Source: an uncultured Clostridia bacterium (lineage in GTDB: Bacteria > Bacillota > Clostridia > Oscillospirales > Acutalibacteraceae). Taken from it: a stretch of DNA of 64,000 nt. Numbering within the stretch: the stretch's first letter is position 1; each line of letters opens with the position of its first letter. Where the stretch lies: the NCBI GenBank assembly GCA_947632045.1, contig CANRNQ010000009.1, positions 1-64,000 of the forward strand, read 5' to 3'. Position numbers and translations under genes: made by a program. Positions 53,831-64,000 of this stretch are shown one piece after another. The notes beneath the pieces were generated by a model. That model was not told where the DNA came from and searched no databases. It was given only the letters and a program-made list of their open reading frames with translations.

Positions 53831-54049
53831 TGTAACAGACAAGAAAAGCAGTGGAAGGCCGATAAAAAATTCTCGGCGGACGCTGATTTTGGCACTAATC
53901 TTATTAATCTGTTAAATTAAATCGCAATAACCGCGAAAATCGCTTAAAAAAATATATGGATTGAGAACGTCGCCCACACGGCGCACGGCTCAAAAATGCT
54001 TAGGTTACACTCGTTTTATGCTTAGCTTTACTTAGGGAGGATGCGCAAA

Positions 54050-57000
54050 ATGACAACGAAAAGAAGCAATCTGCGGGACAAATTTGACAGAGCACAGGCG
54101 CTCTTGCTTGCGCTTCTTATGGTGGCGTCCGTAATAACGCCGCTGTACGTCGGCACGACAAGTGCGGACGCGGCGCCGGACCTCAATGTGGGTGCAAACG
54201 GTCACTTCTGGTACACCCTGCCGCGAACCACCGCCGGTATGTCCGATTACTTTATCAATACGGAAAATCTCGACGAGGACGTGCGCGAAACCTTTAATAA
54301 TCTTGTAAATAGTAAGGATCCCACCTCCAACCAGAAGGTCGGCGTGCGCTTTATTGACAGCACAACCGGCGCGGTTCAGTGGACTGCCGACTTGCGCAGC
54401 TTGAATGATACTGAAATAAACAACTTCGGCTCTCACGGCGAACCGGTCGGCAAAGCCAACATCCTCAAATATACATACGGTATGACGAGTAAGCAAAAGG
54501 GAAAAGGCGTCACTACAGATGATAATGATCTTTCCGCGGACAAAATGGTAATTCGTGACCTCACGCTCACTCCCCCCGCTAAAGACCAGCCCTCTCCAAA
54601 GGAAGACGTAACAAGAATTATCTTCAAATCCACAAATACATCATCTCTTGAATACCCGACCAGCGTGCGCTTTGTTACGCCGTATATAAAATTCGTCGAT
54701 ACAGACGGTAACGCTGTAAGCGTAACTGCATACAACAGCACGGGAGGTTCGTCATCAGTATCGGAGACAAAGCTTCTCCCCTACGGCGACGAAACAGAAA
54801 GTGATTGCACACCGGGTCCGAATCACAAGGACTGGAATCACGACTACTGGTATATAGATGTTGATACAACGAGTATCGCAAACGCAAACTCCGTTATCTT
54901 CACAAGCTCTGAATATATGGAGGAAGAAGACGTTAACAAGGGTAAAGATAGAACTGATACCCGTGAGCAAATGATAAGCGCGGGTCTTATCAAAGTCGGC
55001 AACGTTTCCACATCATCTCTGCCTTTGACGATTTATTCCGACCATGCGTTCTATGACGGCGCTATCCCGCGCGACCCGCATATTTACACCTTCAGCGCCT
55101 CGGCTTTTCTCACCGCCCCTCAGTTAAAAACCTTTAACAGCAAGGGCTTTCAAAACTATCTCGTTTTCAATGATGACGAGACAATAACAGCGTCAAAATA
55201 TCATTTTCCTGAACGCTGCAAAGACGCGATAACAAGAAAGGTTTGGGTTTATAACGAGCTTTGGAAGGACGCGAACAAGGACGGCACTGGCACAGCAAAA
55301 ATTTACGCCACGGGCGACCAGAACGATATGCTCCAATGCGTGACCCCGTTTGAACAGGATAAGACTATGCCGGACGGCTGGTTTTCCGGCGAGCTCGTTG
55401 TCGGCGCCGAATATGTTTTCCATATAAATGAAAACGACGAGACCCTCGGCGCGTCCGAAACCGTTTCTATTCCCCTTGCAAAGGACAAAGACGGAAATCC
55501 GGCAACAACAGTTGAAGAAGCATCGGGCTACAACTATACCCCGTTGTATGATACCGGCAAGGCGCAGAGCGGCACGACCAGCAACGAAAACACTGCCAAC
55601 ACTGCCTATTATATGTCAAACAACTATCAGGACCAGTGGGTGGCAAAGGATAAGGCTAATAAAAAGGATTACGACTATAAAACAACAAGTCATTATAATC
55701 CTACAAGCCAAAATCTGTATTGGGTAGACGCAACATATTATGATTATCTTTCAGAAAATGAAATAGCTAAAACAGAGGGCGCTACTTGGAGAAATACTAA
55801 ATATCATGAGGAAAAATCCTCAACTGATAATGGTTTTGGTAATTATAATAGCTATGCTGCCACAATGTTCACAACATTAAATAATGCGATATACAACACA
55901 GCAAAAACAACGGCGAATAAAAACTGGCGTTATCCGCTCTATTTTGGTAATTTCTACGGCGATTCCGGTCTAACCGGTGACAAGGCTACAGATTCAAGTC
56001 AGCCTGTTAGCAAATTGATGGATTATTATATACCGAGAACAAATACTACCGCAAAGAGGTTCTGGGCGGCTAATAACTCGAACGGTTTGACTGATAAAAA
56101 CGGTTGGGGTGGCAATCATAGTCAATCTGTTATGGGATTGCTTTATCCGGAGCTAACAAAAAACTTTTACGGTTCACAAACAGGCGCTTTTGACTATAAT
56201 GTTTATGTCGGAAACGACGGAGCAACACACGCGCCTTATTTTGATTATGAGTGGTTGAAAGGTAGCGGAATTTTGAAGGCGCCGTCTACTACCACTACTA
56301 CCGGACCAGAATATATCGAGCATGTTGAAAATATAGAAACAGGAAATGTAGGTACATATAGCAAGCAAGCTAAAATCTATACAATAAAAATTTCGCCTTA
56401 CTTTGATAAGATACTCATATCTAAGGCTGGCGACGATGGAAAACGTACTGAACTAAATGTGAAAGATGTATTGAACAAATATATCGGACATTACAGTAAT
56501 GGCACTTTTTATGTCTCTGAAGATAAGAATTTCCATTCGGTTTTAGGCGAAGATGATTATTATTATATTAAATTTGCAGATGAAGACCAACTTGGAGAAG
56601 GAAGTTGGAATGCTTATGTATGGAACAGTTCATCAGAGGACACTCCTAAAGGGTTTCCGGGAATGTCCTTAAAGTCTGGAGCAACAGAAACTTTCCAAAT
56701 AAAAACAACAACCACTAAAACTTATGACGACAGCCGAAAAGCATATGTTGTTCAATCAGAATTTCCATTCCGCACAGAAAAGGATAGTAGCGGTATTACC
56801 CACTATAAATTTAACTCCGCAAAAAACGGAAACGCTTATTCTGGCGATATTGTCAATTTCAATTACTCAGGGAATGAGCCGACAAGAGTAAATTATTACT
56901 ATAATAACGATACGCAAAAAGTAAGGAATATGGATTTAACCAACTATAAGCAGTATGGTAGTGAAACCGGCTTTTTCCCATTTAATAACGGTGAAGGTAA

Positions 57001-60000
57001 AACAGATGGCGAGATAGCCCATGATTTTGGCTTCGCCACCAAAATGGAAATGGAGTTCAAGCTTCCTGCAAACGGCAAATTTTCAGAGAGTAACCACGCA
57101 GAATTTAATTTTACCGGAGACGACGACCTCTGGGTATATATCGACGGTCAGCTTGCCCTTGACCTTGGCGGCGCGCACAAACAAACATCAGGTCGTATAG
57201 ATTTTGGTTATGCTACAAATAAAATCCAAGGCATAACAGATCATGCCGGTGCAGTATTAAACGATGTTACTGATTATGAAAATTCATACAGACTGTATGA
57301 ATTTATAATCGACCCACAAAAATTTTCCATGCCGGACGGAAAAACCTTTGATGCGAGCACCAAGTTTACATTCAGCAACAACGGTTCAAGCGTTGGCGGG
57401 GATGGCTCAATAGAATATTCTTCAGAGTACACATTTAATGATGCGAGCGGCAAAGTTTTTCATGTAAAAGACAGTGATATAAGCTCCAATAAATTTACTA
57501 CGGGCAGTGTAAGAGATACTATCACATCAACAGATTATTCATCAAAACTCAGTGGCGGAAAATATTATATTTACGCCTATGGCAAAGAAACAAGCGGTTG
57601 GACGGATTGCGTAATGAACATAGAAGGTGTCAGCGAAAGCGTATCTCCGAATGTTTCTATTATAAAACCAACGAGTGACAATAGCGGGTACGATCCTACT
57701 ACTGATGAAGAAAATATTAATCCGGGCAATAGCGGAAATGAGGATCGACGAACTTTAACTCCTCTCAACATCAACAACACCGACACATCTCAGGTTCACA
57801 CCATGACCATCTACTATATGGAGCGCGGCATGGGTGAATCGAATATGTCTATAGACTTTACCACCCTCCCCGCGAACACAGAGGTTCAGGTGAACAAGAC
57901 TGTTGATGAGGGAAATATTAACGAGGGCTTTGACGTAACAAGCGAACCCTCCGATACCATAACCCGCCGCGACAGCCTCGCTTTCCGTATGACGGATAAC
58001 CCAAATGCTAACGACATAACGACGGATACAGCTCTTCAGGGCACAAAATACAGCCTTTATGATAACGCGGATAAAACAACAACAACCAAAACAATAGGCA
58101 ATGGCATGGAGAGCGGCAATGAGAATGTGCTTGCGCTCAAGCACGACCAAACCGCGACCTTCTCAAACTCCTTTAATGTCGGCGACTATGTAACCACCGG
58201 AGAAAAGGGCGACGGCGAGGATTCGCTCAGCGGCGCGGCAAACAACTCCAACTACTACAATTACACGACCTACTTCCGCCTTTATGACGCGGCAGGCAAC
58301 CTGAAAACGATAGGAAACGGCATTAGCCAAGCCGGTGGCGTTAGCGGCACTAACGGAGCGAAGTTAGTCAGTGATATTACACCTAAAACAAAGCTCGAAG
58401 AAGAAATTCAAAACGGCGGATATTATAAATTCACACAGAATGACTCGAGCGCGCACCGCTCCGCCTCGTTCCAAATTCAAGACGATAACAACGACCCGGC
58501 GGCGTTCGTAACGCGGCAAATCGACTATCTCAACCGCATCGACACGACCGACCTCGTGATTTCCACCGAAATTGTTGACCCTAAAGACGGCTACAAAAAG
58601 GTCAACAAAAACCGCTCGCGCTTCACATATACCCTCGAGGTTTATGACGGCTTCGGCAACAATAACCCGGATGATAAAGATAGCGGGTGGTCGAGATACC
58701 CGTTTGAGGCGGAAATCTTCCTCTATGACACAGAGGGCAAACACGTCCTCAAGGAGGGCGTCACCGAGGACAAGGCGGAAAATTATGAGTCATACGACAC
58801 CAAGCTGCAAAACGGCAATGAATACGGCGTGTTCTCGCTCTCGAAGTACGATAAAATCGTTATCCACGGCTTGCCGACTAATCTGCCTTACAGAATAGTT
58901 GAAAACCGTGAACAGCAGTTCGCGGGCCACGGATATATCGTCAACAACGATATTGACGGATTGATAAAGGCAAACGACGGTACAGCGCCTGCAAAAGAGG
59001 ATTTAGATAAATATCTCGTAGAATTTAGCAACAACAATGATGACAACGCAAAAAGCTACGCAACCTCCACCGCTACCGATTCAAAAAAATTCGATTACAA
59101 CAAGGCTCAAAACTCCGACACCGGTACCCTCCTCTGCAAAAGCGCGAACGGCGAATTTGTACTCAATAAGAGCCAAGGTATCGGCAACACCGACGACGCG
59201 GAGGTTGAATCCCCCGAACAGGCTCTCACGCCGATATCAGGCACAGTCGGCACACCGGAAGCGCTCACTACTGCGAAAAAAGCAAATTCCATACAAATCA
59301 TCAATGTTTACTCCCCTGTTCCGGGCGCACTGCAAGCCAAAAAGACGGTAAACAACGCGGATTTGCCTTCGGACATCAGTAATGAAAACAAATTCACATT
59401 CAAGGCGGAGCTTGAGGCTGTTTGGGATTATGAGAACGACGCTACCCATGGCAAAGTTGTAACCCGCCCGAGCGATAATGCCACAGACTTTGAGAGGACG
59501 TATTCATACGCAAAGTTTAACAACGCGGGAACCGACCAGACAGGTCTGGTAAACTTCACCGGCGCGACATTTGGCCCCGAGAACGCACAATGCTCTTACC
59601 TATACAAGATTACCGAGGTTATCCCCGATGGTAATAACGACTATATATGGGACGAGAGCGTATATTATGCCGTAATATACATAAATGCAGGCGGCACAAT
59701 GGAGAAGCCCGTATATTATAAATCTAATCCTGATGTTACGAGCTTTGACGATGCTACATGGCGTGCAGACAGCGCGGCGACTTGGAGCTGCTGCGGCGAC
59801 CCGCTTGAGAGCTACCCCACCTTCAACAACGACGAGCCGACACAGAGCGCAGACGTGACCTTTAAGAAGGTTCAAAAGCGCGGCGAGGACACAACCCCGC
59901 TTAAGGATGCGGAGTTCACGCTCTACACTGACGAGTCTTGCACCATCAAGGGCGTGAAAGGCACTGAGGGAGAGAATCAGAAAGTTGTCAGCTCAAAGGC

Positions 60001-63000
60001 GGACTCAACATTTGACAACCCCGTAACGTCCGTCGCAAACGGTTTGGTGACCTTTAAGGACTTAGATTACACCCCGCACGCCGATAATACCCTTAAAACT
60101 GGCGACAAGGTGACGTTTGATGTTGTCCTCACCAAAATCGACGCGGACGCAAAGGTCGGTTCTATCCAAGGCACACTGAAATTTGATACAACGCACCTCA
60201 CTTTAACAAGCGGAGCTATAAGCAAGGCTTTGAGTGATAAATTCTCAACCGCTGATATAAACTTCACCGATCTGAGTACCGCCAATAGCGATGGAAAGGT
60301 TCAATATTCAATAACCCTCGGCGACGATAACGCAATAACAGCCAATGATATTACGGGCAACAATCTTGTCATAGCGAGCTTTGAATTTGAAGCAAAAGCA
60401 AACGGCGAAGCAAGCGCTTATGCCGTGCAGAACCGCGATATAGCGCAAGGCACAGACGGCGCGGTTATAGAGGTTGTCGGCGCGGCTGGAACGACGATTG
60501 ACGAGGTAAAAAAAGCAGGCTCAGCCGGCAATATAACGAGCAAAGTCGAAGGCAGCGCGGATTCCCGCATCAGCACATACGCAAACCCCACGCGCGCCTA
60601 CACCGTATATTACCTCAAGGAAACTAAAGCCCCGACGGGATTCACAAAGCTCGACGGCACCTTCCGCTTGCTCATTGATAGTAGCGGCAACTCAAAGCTT
60701 GAATATAAGGGCACGGGAGACGGCGCAGATTGGGGCACTCCGTCTACCGTTATCGGCGTAGATGCGGACGAACCCAACCGCCAAACCGTCATCAACCCCT
60801 ACACCGAAAAACCGGCAAGCTTCACCGTTGAGGTCAAGAAAAAGGTTCAGCTGGAAAGCGGGAACGGCGAGGACATTCTCAGCAGACTTGATTCCAAGCC
60901 CACCTTTAAATTCAACGCCGAGCTGTGGACACTCAATGCGGAAAGCGCAAACGGAGTGGGAAGTGACGGAGCAAAAACGGCAACGGTAACGGAGGGAGAG
61001 CCAGACGGAGGAAACGACAACAGCTTAGTTGAACTCTTTAAGCTCACATCTGAAACCGCCTATGCGACCGATCCGAACTATACAGTTTCGTTCCAAAGTA
61101 ACAACATCGACATAAACGATATAACCGTTACCACGCTCGTTTATAAAATAACCGAGGATCCGGTGGAAGGATATGAACCGAATACGACCCCGCTCTACGC
61201 GTTTGTAAAGCTGGAGAAAGAAAACGATCCTCCGTTCACCGTTACCTATTCAACCGACCCCACCGGAGATGATGCTACAGGCGACAAAAACACAGTCGTA
61301 AACACCCTGAAGAAGAAAGAGGCCGGTTTCGAAATCCTCGGCACAAAGATGGTAACAAACAGCGAGAGTGTACAGGTTGTTCCGCCGAAGTCGTTCGAAT
61401 TTAGCGCCGAGCTTGAAGGAGCGCTTATAACCGATATTTACGGAAATAGCTACACCTATCCATCTACGGAGGAACCTCCATCTACGGATGAATTTCTTGA
61501 TAAATTTGTTAACGAGTTTAAATTCAACGATACTGCTTCTAATAAAATAAATAGCTCTCGCTTTAAATTCACCAAAAATGGTATCGATATGACCGAAATT
61601 GCCACCGCAGAGCTCAAATATACGGTGCAGGAAACATCTGAGAGCGACGATTATACTGTGGATAATTCGGCCTACGTGGTAACCGTTTCATACGATGTCG
61701 TTAATGGCTTCTATGTAAGTACGGTTATGAAAGGTACAAAAGCAGCGAATCCAGAGCCGTTGATTGCTCCTATTATACAGATATCGGGTGAAGAGACATA
61801 TAACGATTACAACAAGAAATTAGATAACGACGAAAAAACCGGCGTGAAATTCGTCAACAAATACAAGTCCGCCGACAAGAGCTTTGAACTTACAGCCAGC
61901 AAGACTATCAAGTCCGATTATAGCAGCGGCGGCAAGCCTACGGACGGGCAATTCTCGTTCACCGCTACCCTGACCCGTGTTTCTTATAAGGATAAAGAAG
62001 AAAACCAAACGGTTAACAACGGGGCTGTTACGGACGATAACTTTAGCACATCATATAAGATGTTCGGCTTCGTGCAGGACGTTGACACACGCACAATTTC
62101 AAGTAAAAAGAGCAACGGTGCGGACGGCACAATCACCTTTGACCCAGTCCAATACGACACCAACCGCTACACAGAAGTTGAGCTGACCTACAAAATAGAG
62201 GAAGATGTGCTCACAGGCGAAAACGCAAACCTCTTTAAACCTCAGACCACGTATTACACCGTAACGGTTAAGCCGAGCGCCGACGGAGAAGGATTTGATA
62301 TCACTTACACCGAAGCAACAGTTTCCGGCATAGCTCTTGCGGCAGAAGCCGCGTCGCTTCTTGCGAAGCCGCTTGCTCTCGCGGCTTACGATGCGGGTAT
62401 AATGCCAATCGCAACTATAGATGGTTCGGCGGCATTTGAAAACCCGTATAAGGACGTTACCCCGTCCCTCTCGCTCACGGCATTAAAGCACGTCACAACG
62501 TCTGCCGATCCAACCGCCGAGGAGGGCAGCGCTCCCGGAACTGAGCTCAACGGCGCGTTCAGCTTCACCGCAACCCTCAAGAGCGTGACTATTACAGATC
62601 TCGTCAATAACAAGACATATGCTTATGACGGTTCCCGCTGGACGGTTGACGGAACACCGGAAGGTGGTAGTAACACGGTTCCCGCCAACATAAAGAACCT
62701 CTTCCTCTTTAATGGCGAGAACGCCTCTGACCCAACTGGAACCGGCGTATACTCTCAAACCGCGACTAACACCGGAGATACTGTCACCTTCAATATGCTG
62801 AATGACACCCCCAACATCGGCGGACTCAAGGTTGAAGGACTGACATATACGATCGTGGAAGAAGATATTCCCTCCGGCGCGGCAAAGGGCGTATACAACA
62901 AGGACGGCCACACTTGGACAGTAGAAGTCACCCCGCCAGATGCCGGCGCGGCAGAGCCGTCGCCGAAATTCACATACAAGAACACGGGCAGTGGCGGCGC

Positions 63001-64000
63001 TTACGAACCAAAAGGCGGCCTCGGCACCTACAACGCCGCGTTCCTGAACAAGTATCAAACCGATGACACGAATGTTCAGTTCTCCGTTAATAAGGTGATA
63101 CAGGATAGCAATGGCAACGCTTTGGACAGCACGAAGCTCAACGCCCTGCTTGGAAATCCGGGCTTCACCTTTAAGGCTGAGCTGTATAAGCTTGATGCGA
63201 CAAAGGACGGTGCTTCGATTAGTTACGACGCAAGCACCGGCGGCGGCACCCCAATTCCTGAAAATCTCAAGCCGTTCTGCTTTGGCGGCAGCGAAAACCC
63301 AAGCTACTCCACTACAGGTAAAACCTCAAATAGCAACCCAACTGTTTCGTTCAGCGGGCCGAGTATCGACACAAACGCTTACTCAGAAATAAAAACGCTC
63401 ATATATAAAATCACCGAAACAGGGCTTAATAGTAGCTTCACCGATGAAACAAAGGCTATATATGTAAAAATTTCTTCGGATAGTGTTGATAGCGACACCA
63501 AGACCTTTATCCCGACATATTGGAGCGACGAGGCTTGCACAACGCAAAAAATTGAGTTTGACGGCAAAACGGCGCCGGATTATATAAACAAGCTCAAATC
63601 TGTCAACGGTTCATACAAAATAGATGGCACAAAGACCGTAAGTGATGGAAGAAACCCGATGCCGGTGTTTGAATTTGACGCCAAGCTCACCTCCGCAAGC
63701 GTTACCACTATTTATAGTGACACTCCAATTACCGATACAAACGATGCAATCGTTCAGGCTCTCGCGCTTAAAGTACTTAAAGCCCATAACAATACCAGCA
63801 CGGGCCAGTTCAGCTTCAGTATTGATGAACTCGATCTCACCGAAATAGAAAGCGTAACGCTTGTATATCAAATCACCGAGAATAAAGATGTCAACGACAA
63901 CGGCCGCTACACCACCGACCCCACGGTCTACACCGTAACGCTGACCTATAATAAATCGGAAGTTACAAATTGGGAAAGCAGCCCCGTAACCGGCACCTTT
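54050..64000 (+). CDS. Giant surface adhesin 2, paralog of 417..15662 (partial, >3300 aa, runs off right edge)
   Basis: Frame checked as open at several points from ATG 54050 to 64000 (hence missing from ORF track): MTTKRSNLRDKFDRAQALLLALLMVASVITPLYVGTTSADAAP..., fibro-slime FTGDDDLWVYIDGQLALDLGGAHKQTSG, HTMTIYYMERGMGESNMSIDFTTLP, SpaA and Spy0128-like repeats. Confidence 0.9.
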   Translation, partial: MTTKRSNLRDKFDRAQALLLALLMVASVITPLYVGTTSADAAPDLNVGANGHFWYTLPRTTAGMSDYFINTENLDEDVRETFNNLVNSKDPTSNQKVGVRFIDSTTGAVQWTADLRSLNDTEINNFGSHGEPVGKANILKYTYGMTSKQKGKGVTTDDNDLSADKMVIRDLTLTPPAKDQPSPKEDVTRIIFKSTNTSSLEYPTSVRFVTPYIKFVDTDGNAVSVTAYNSTGGSSSVSETKLLPYGDETESDCTPGPNHKDWNHDYWYIDVDTTSIANANSVIFTSSEYMEEEDVNKGKDRTDTREQMISAGLIKVGNVSTSSLPLTIYSDHAFYDGAIPRDPHIYTFSASAFLTAPQLKTFNSKGFQNYLVFNDDETITASKYHFPERCKDAITRKVWVYNELWKDANKDGTGTAKIYATGDQNDMLQCVTPFEQDKTMPDGWFSGELVVGAEYVFHINENDETLGASETVSIPLAKDKDGNPATTVEEASGYNYTPLYDTGKAQSGTTSNENTANTAYYMSNNYQDQWVAKDKANKKDYDYKTTSHYNPTSQNLYWVDATYYDYLSENEIAKTEGATWRNTKYHEEKSSTDNGFGNYNSYAATMFTTLNNAIYNTAKTTANKNWRYPLYFGNFYGDSGLTGDKATDSSQPVSKLMDYYIPRTNTTAKRFWAANNSNGLTDKNGWGGNHSQSVMGLLYPELTKNFYGSQTGAFDYNVYVGNDGATHAPYFDYEWLKGSGILKAPSTTTTTGPEYIEHVENIETGNVGTYSKQAKIYTIKISPYFDKILISKAGDDGKRTELNVKDVLNKYIGHYSNGTFYVSEDKNFHSVLGEDDYYYIKFADEDQLGEGSWNAYVWNSSSEDTPKGFPGMSLKSGATETFQIKTTTTKTYDDSRKAYVVQSEFPFRTEKDSSGITHYKFNSAKNGNAYSGDIVNFNYSGNEPTRVNYYYNNDTQKVRNMDLTNYKQYGSETGFFPFNNGEGKTDGEIAHDFGFATKMEMEFKLPANGKFSESNHAEFNFTGDDDLWVYIDGQLALDLGGAHKQTSGRIDFGYATNKIQGITDHAGAVLNDVTDYENSYRLYEFIIDPQKFSMPDGKTFDASTKFTFSNNGSSVGGDGSIEYSSEYTFNDASGKVFHVKDSDISSNKFTTGSVRDTITSTDYSSKLSGGKYYIYAYGKETSGWTDCVMNIEGVSESVSPNVSIIKPTSDNSGYDPTTDEENINPGNSGNEDRRTLTPLNINNTDTSQVHTMTIYYMERGMGESNMSIDFTTLPANTEVQVNKTVDEGNINEGFDVTSEPSDTITRRDSLAFRMTDNPNANDITTDTALQGTKYSLYDNADKTTTTKTIGNGMESGNENVLALKHDQTATFSNSFNVGDYVTTGEKGDGEDSLSGAANNSNYYNYTTYFRLYDAAGNLKTIGNGISQAGGVSGTNGAKLVSDITPKTKLEEEIQNGGYYKFTQNDSSAHRSASFQIQDDNNDPAAFVTRQIDYLNRIDTTDLVISTEIVDPKDGYKKVNKNRSRFTYTLEVYDGFGNNNPDDKDSGWSRYPFEAEIFLYDTEGKHVLKEGVTEDKAENYESYDTKLQNGNEYGVFSLSKYDKIVIHGLPTNLPYRIVENREQQFAGHGYIVNNDIDGLIKANDGTAPAKEDLDKYLVEFSNNNDDNAKSYATSTATDSKKFDYNKAQNSDTGTLLCKSANGEFVLNKSQGIGNTDDAEVESPEQALTPISGTVGTPEALTTAKKANSIQIINVYSPVPGALQAKKTVNNADLPSDISNENKFTFKAELEAVWDYENDATHGKVVTRPSDNATDFERTYSYAKFNNAGTDQTGLVNFTGATFGPENAQCSYLYKITEVIPDGNNDYIWDESVYYAVIYINAGGTMEKPVYYKSNPDVTSFDDATWRADSAATWSCCGDPLESYPTFNNDEPTQSADVTFKKVQKRGEDTTPLKDAEFTLYTDESCTIKGVKGTEGENQKVVSSKADSTFDNPVTSVANGLVTFKDLDYTPHADNTLKTGDKVTFDVVLTKIDADAKVGSIQGTLKFDTTHLTLTSGAISKALSDKFSTADINFTDLSTANSDGKVQYSITLGDDNAITANDITGNNLVIASFEFEAKANGEASAYAVQNRDIAQGTDGAVIEVVGAAGTTIDEVKKAGSAGNITSKVEGSADSRISTYANPTRAYTVYYLKETKAPTGFTKLDGTFRLLIDSSGNSKLEYKGTGDGADWGTPSTVIGVDADEPNRQTVINPYTEKPASFTVEVKKKVQLESGNGEDILSRLDSKPTFKFNAELWTLNAESANGVGSDGAKTATVTEGEPDGGNDNSLVELFKLTSETAYATDPNYTVSFQSNNIDINDITVTTLVYKITEDPVEGYEPNTTPLYAFVKLEKENDPPFTVTYSTDPTGDDATGDKNTVVNTLKKKEAGFEILGTKMVTNSESVQVVPPKSFEFSAELEGALITDIYGNSYTYPSTEEPPSTDEFLDKFVNEFKFNDTASNKINSSRFKFTKNGIDMTEIATAELKYTVQETSESDDYTVDNSAYVVTVSYDVVNGFYVSTVMKGTKAANPEPLIAPIIQISGEETYNDYNKKLDNDEKTGVKFVNKYKSADKSFELTASKTIKSDYSSGGKPTDGQFSFTATLTRVSYKDKEENQTVNNGAVTDDNFSTSYKMFGFVQDVDTRTISSKKSNGADGTITFDPVQYDTNRYTEVELTYKIEEDVLTGENANLFKPQTTYYTVTVKPSADGEGFDITYTEATVSGIALAAEAASLLAKPLALAAYDAGIMPIATIDGSAAFENPYKDVTPSLSLTALKHVTTSADPTAEEGSAPGTELNGAFSFTATLKSVTITDLVNNKTYAYDGSRWTVDGTPEGGSNTVPANIKNLFLFNGENASDPTGTGVYSQTATNTGDTVTFNMLNDTPNIGGLKVEGLTYTIVEEDIPSGAAKGVYNKDGHTWTVEVTPPDAGAAEPSPKFTYKNTGSGGAYEPKGGLGTYNAAFLNKYQTDDTNVQFSVNKVIQDSNGNALDSTKLNALLGNPGFTFKAELYKLDATKDGASISYDASTGGGTPIPENLKPFCFGGSENPSYSTTGKTSNSNPTVSFSGPSIDTNAYSEIKTLIYKITETGLNSSFTDETKAIYVKISSDSVDSDTKTFIPTYWSDEACTTQKIEFDGKTAPDYINKLKSVNGSYKIDGTKTVSDGRNPMPVFEFDAKLTSASVTTIYSDTPITDTNDAIVQALALKVLKAHNNTSTGQFSFSIDELDLTEIESVTLVYQITENKDVNDNGRYTTDPTVYTVTLTYNKSEVTNWESSPVTGTF
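57090..57890 (+). other. Fibro-slime-like domain region of giant adhesin 2
   Basis: FNFTGDDDLWVYIDGQLALDLGGAHKQTSGRIDF and HTMTIYYMERGMGESNMSIDFTTLP; approximate bounds. Confidence 0.65.
60076..60600 (+). other. Cohesin-like insertion within a SpaA/CnaB-type domain of giant adhesin 2
   Basis: TLKTGDKVTFDVVLTKIDADAKVGSIQGTLKFDTTHLTLTSGAISKALSDKFSTADINFTDLSTANSDGKVQYSITLGDDNAITANDITGNNLVIASFEFEAKAN... between GLVTFKDLDYTP and YTVYYLKETKAPTGF. Confidence 0.55.

Noticed and set aside
55428-55727. Lys/Arg/Thr-rich plus ORFs inside giant 2 (also 58572, 59037)
   Set aside because: Alternate-frame artefacts within the continuous giant reading frame from 54050.

Overview
This window looks like the replication-origin region of a low-to-mid GC Clostridia/Oscillospiraceae-type Firmicute chromosome. 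The taxon is inferred from gene order and codon style only. The core is a classic oriC neighbourhood. Minus strand, right to left: rpmH-rnpA-yidD-yidC-jag-mnmE-mnmG-rsmG-noc-parA-parB-serS and guaB. Plus strand: dnaA-(NUDIX)-dnaN-rlbA-recF-remB-three zinc-ribbon membrane proteins-gyrB-YcxB-like-thioesterase-gyrA-tRNA-Met-tRNA-Glu. Two paralogous giant surface proteins flank it, both pointing away from the origin: a complete ~5080-aa protein on the minus strand and a truncated (>3300-aa) one on the plus strand that is open to the window edge and absent from the ORF track. The first is followed by the start of a probable major pilin, also missing from the ORF track. Main non-obvious signals: (1) five dispersed intergenic ~135-147-bp elements that fold as an outer stem with three arms (cloverleaf/cruciform), with pairing kept while sequence changes; (2) an orphan ~95-nt ncRNA candidate with consensus promoter and terminator at ~53.3 kb; (3) an insertion, cohesin-like in sequence style, inside a SpaA/CnaB domain of both giants; (4) a conserved 5'-leader box shared by the two giant-gene mRNAs; (5) a DnaA-trio-like (CTA)5 DUE with TTATCAACA boxes before dnaN, and a second cluster of the same boxes 16 kb away. 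No searches or folding programs were run; all calls are by eye.
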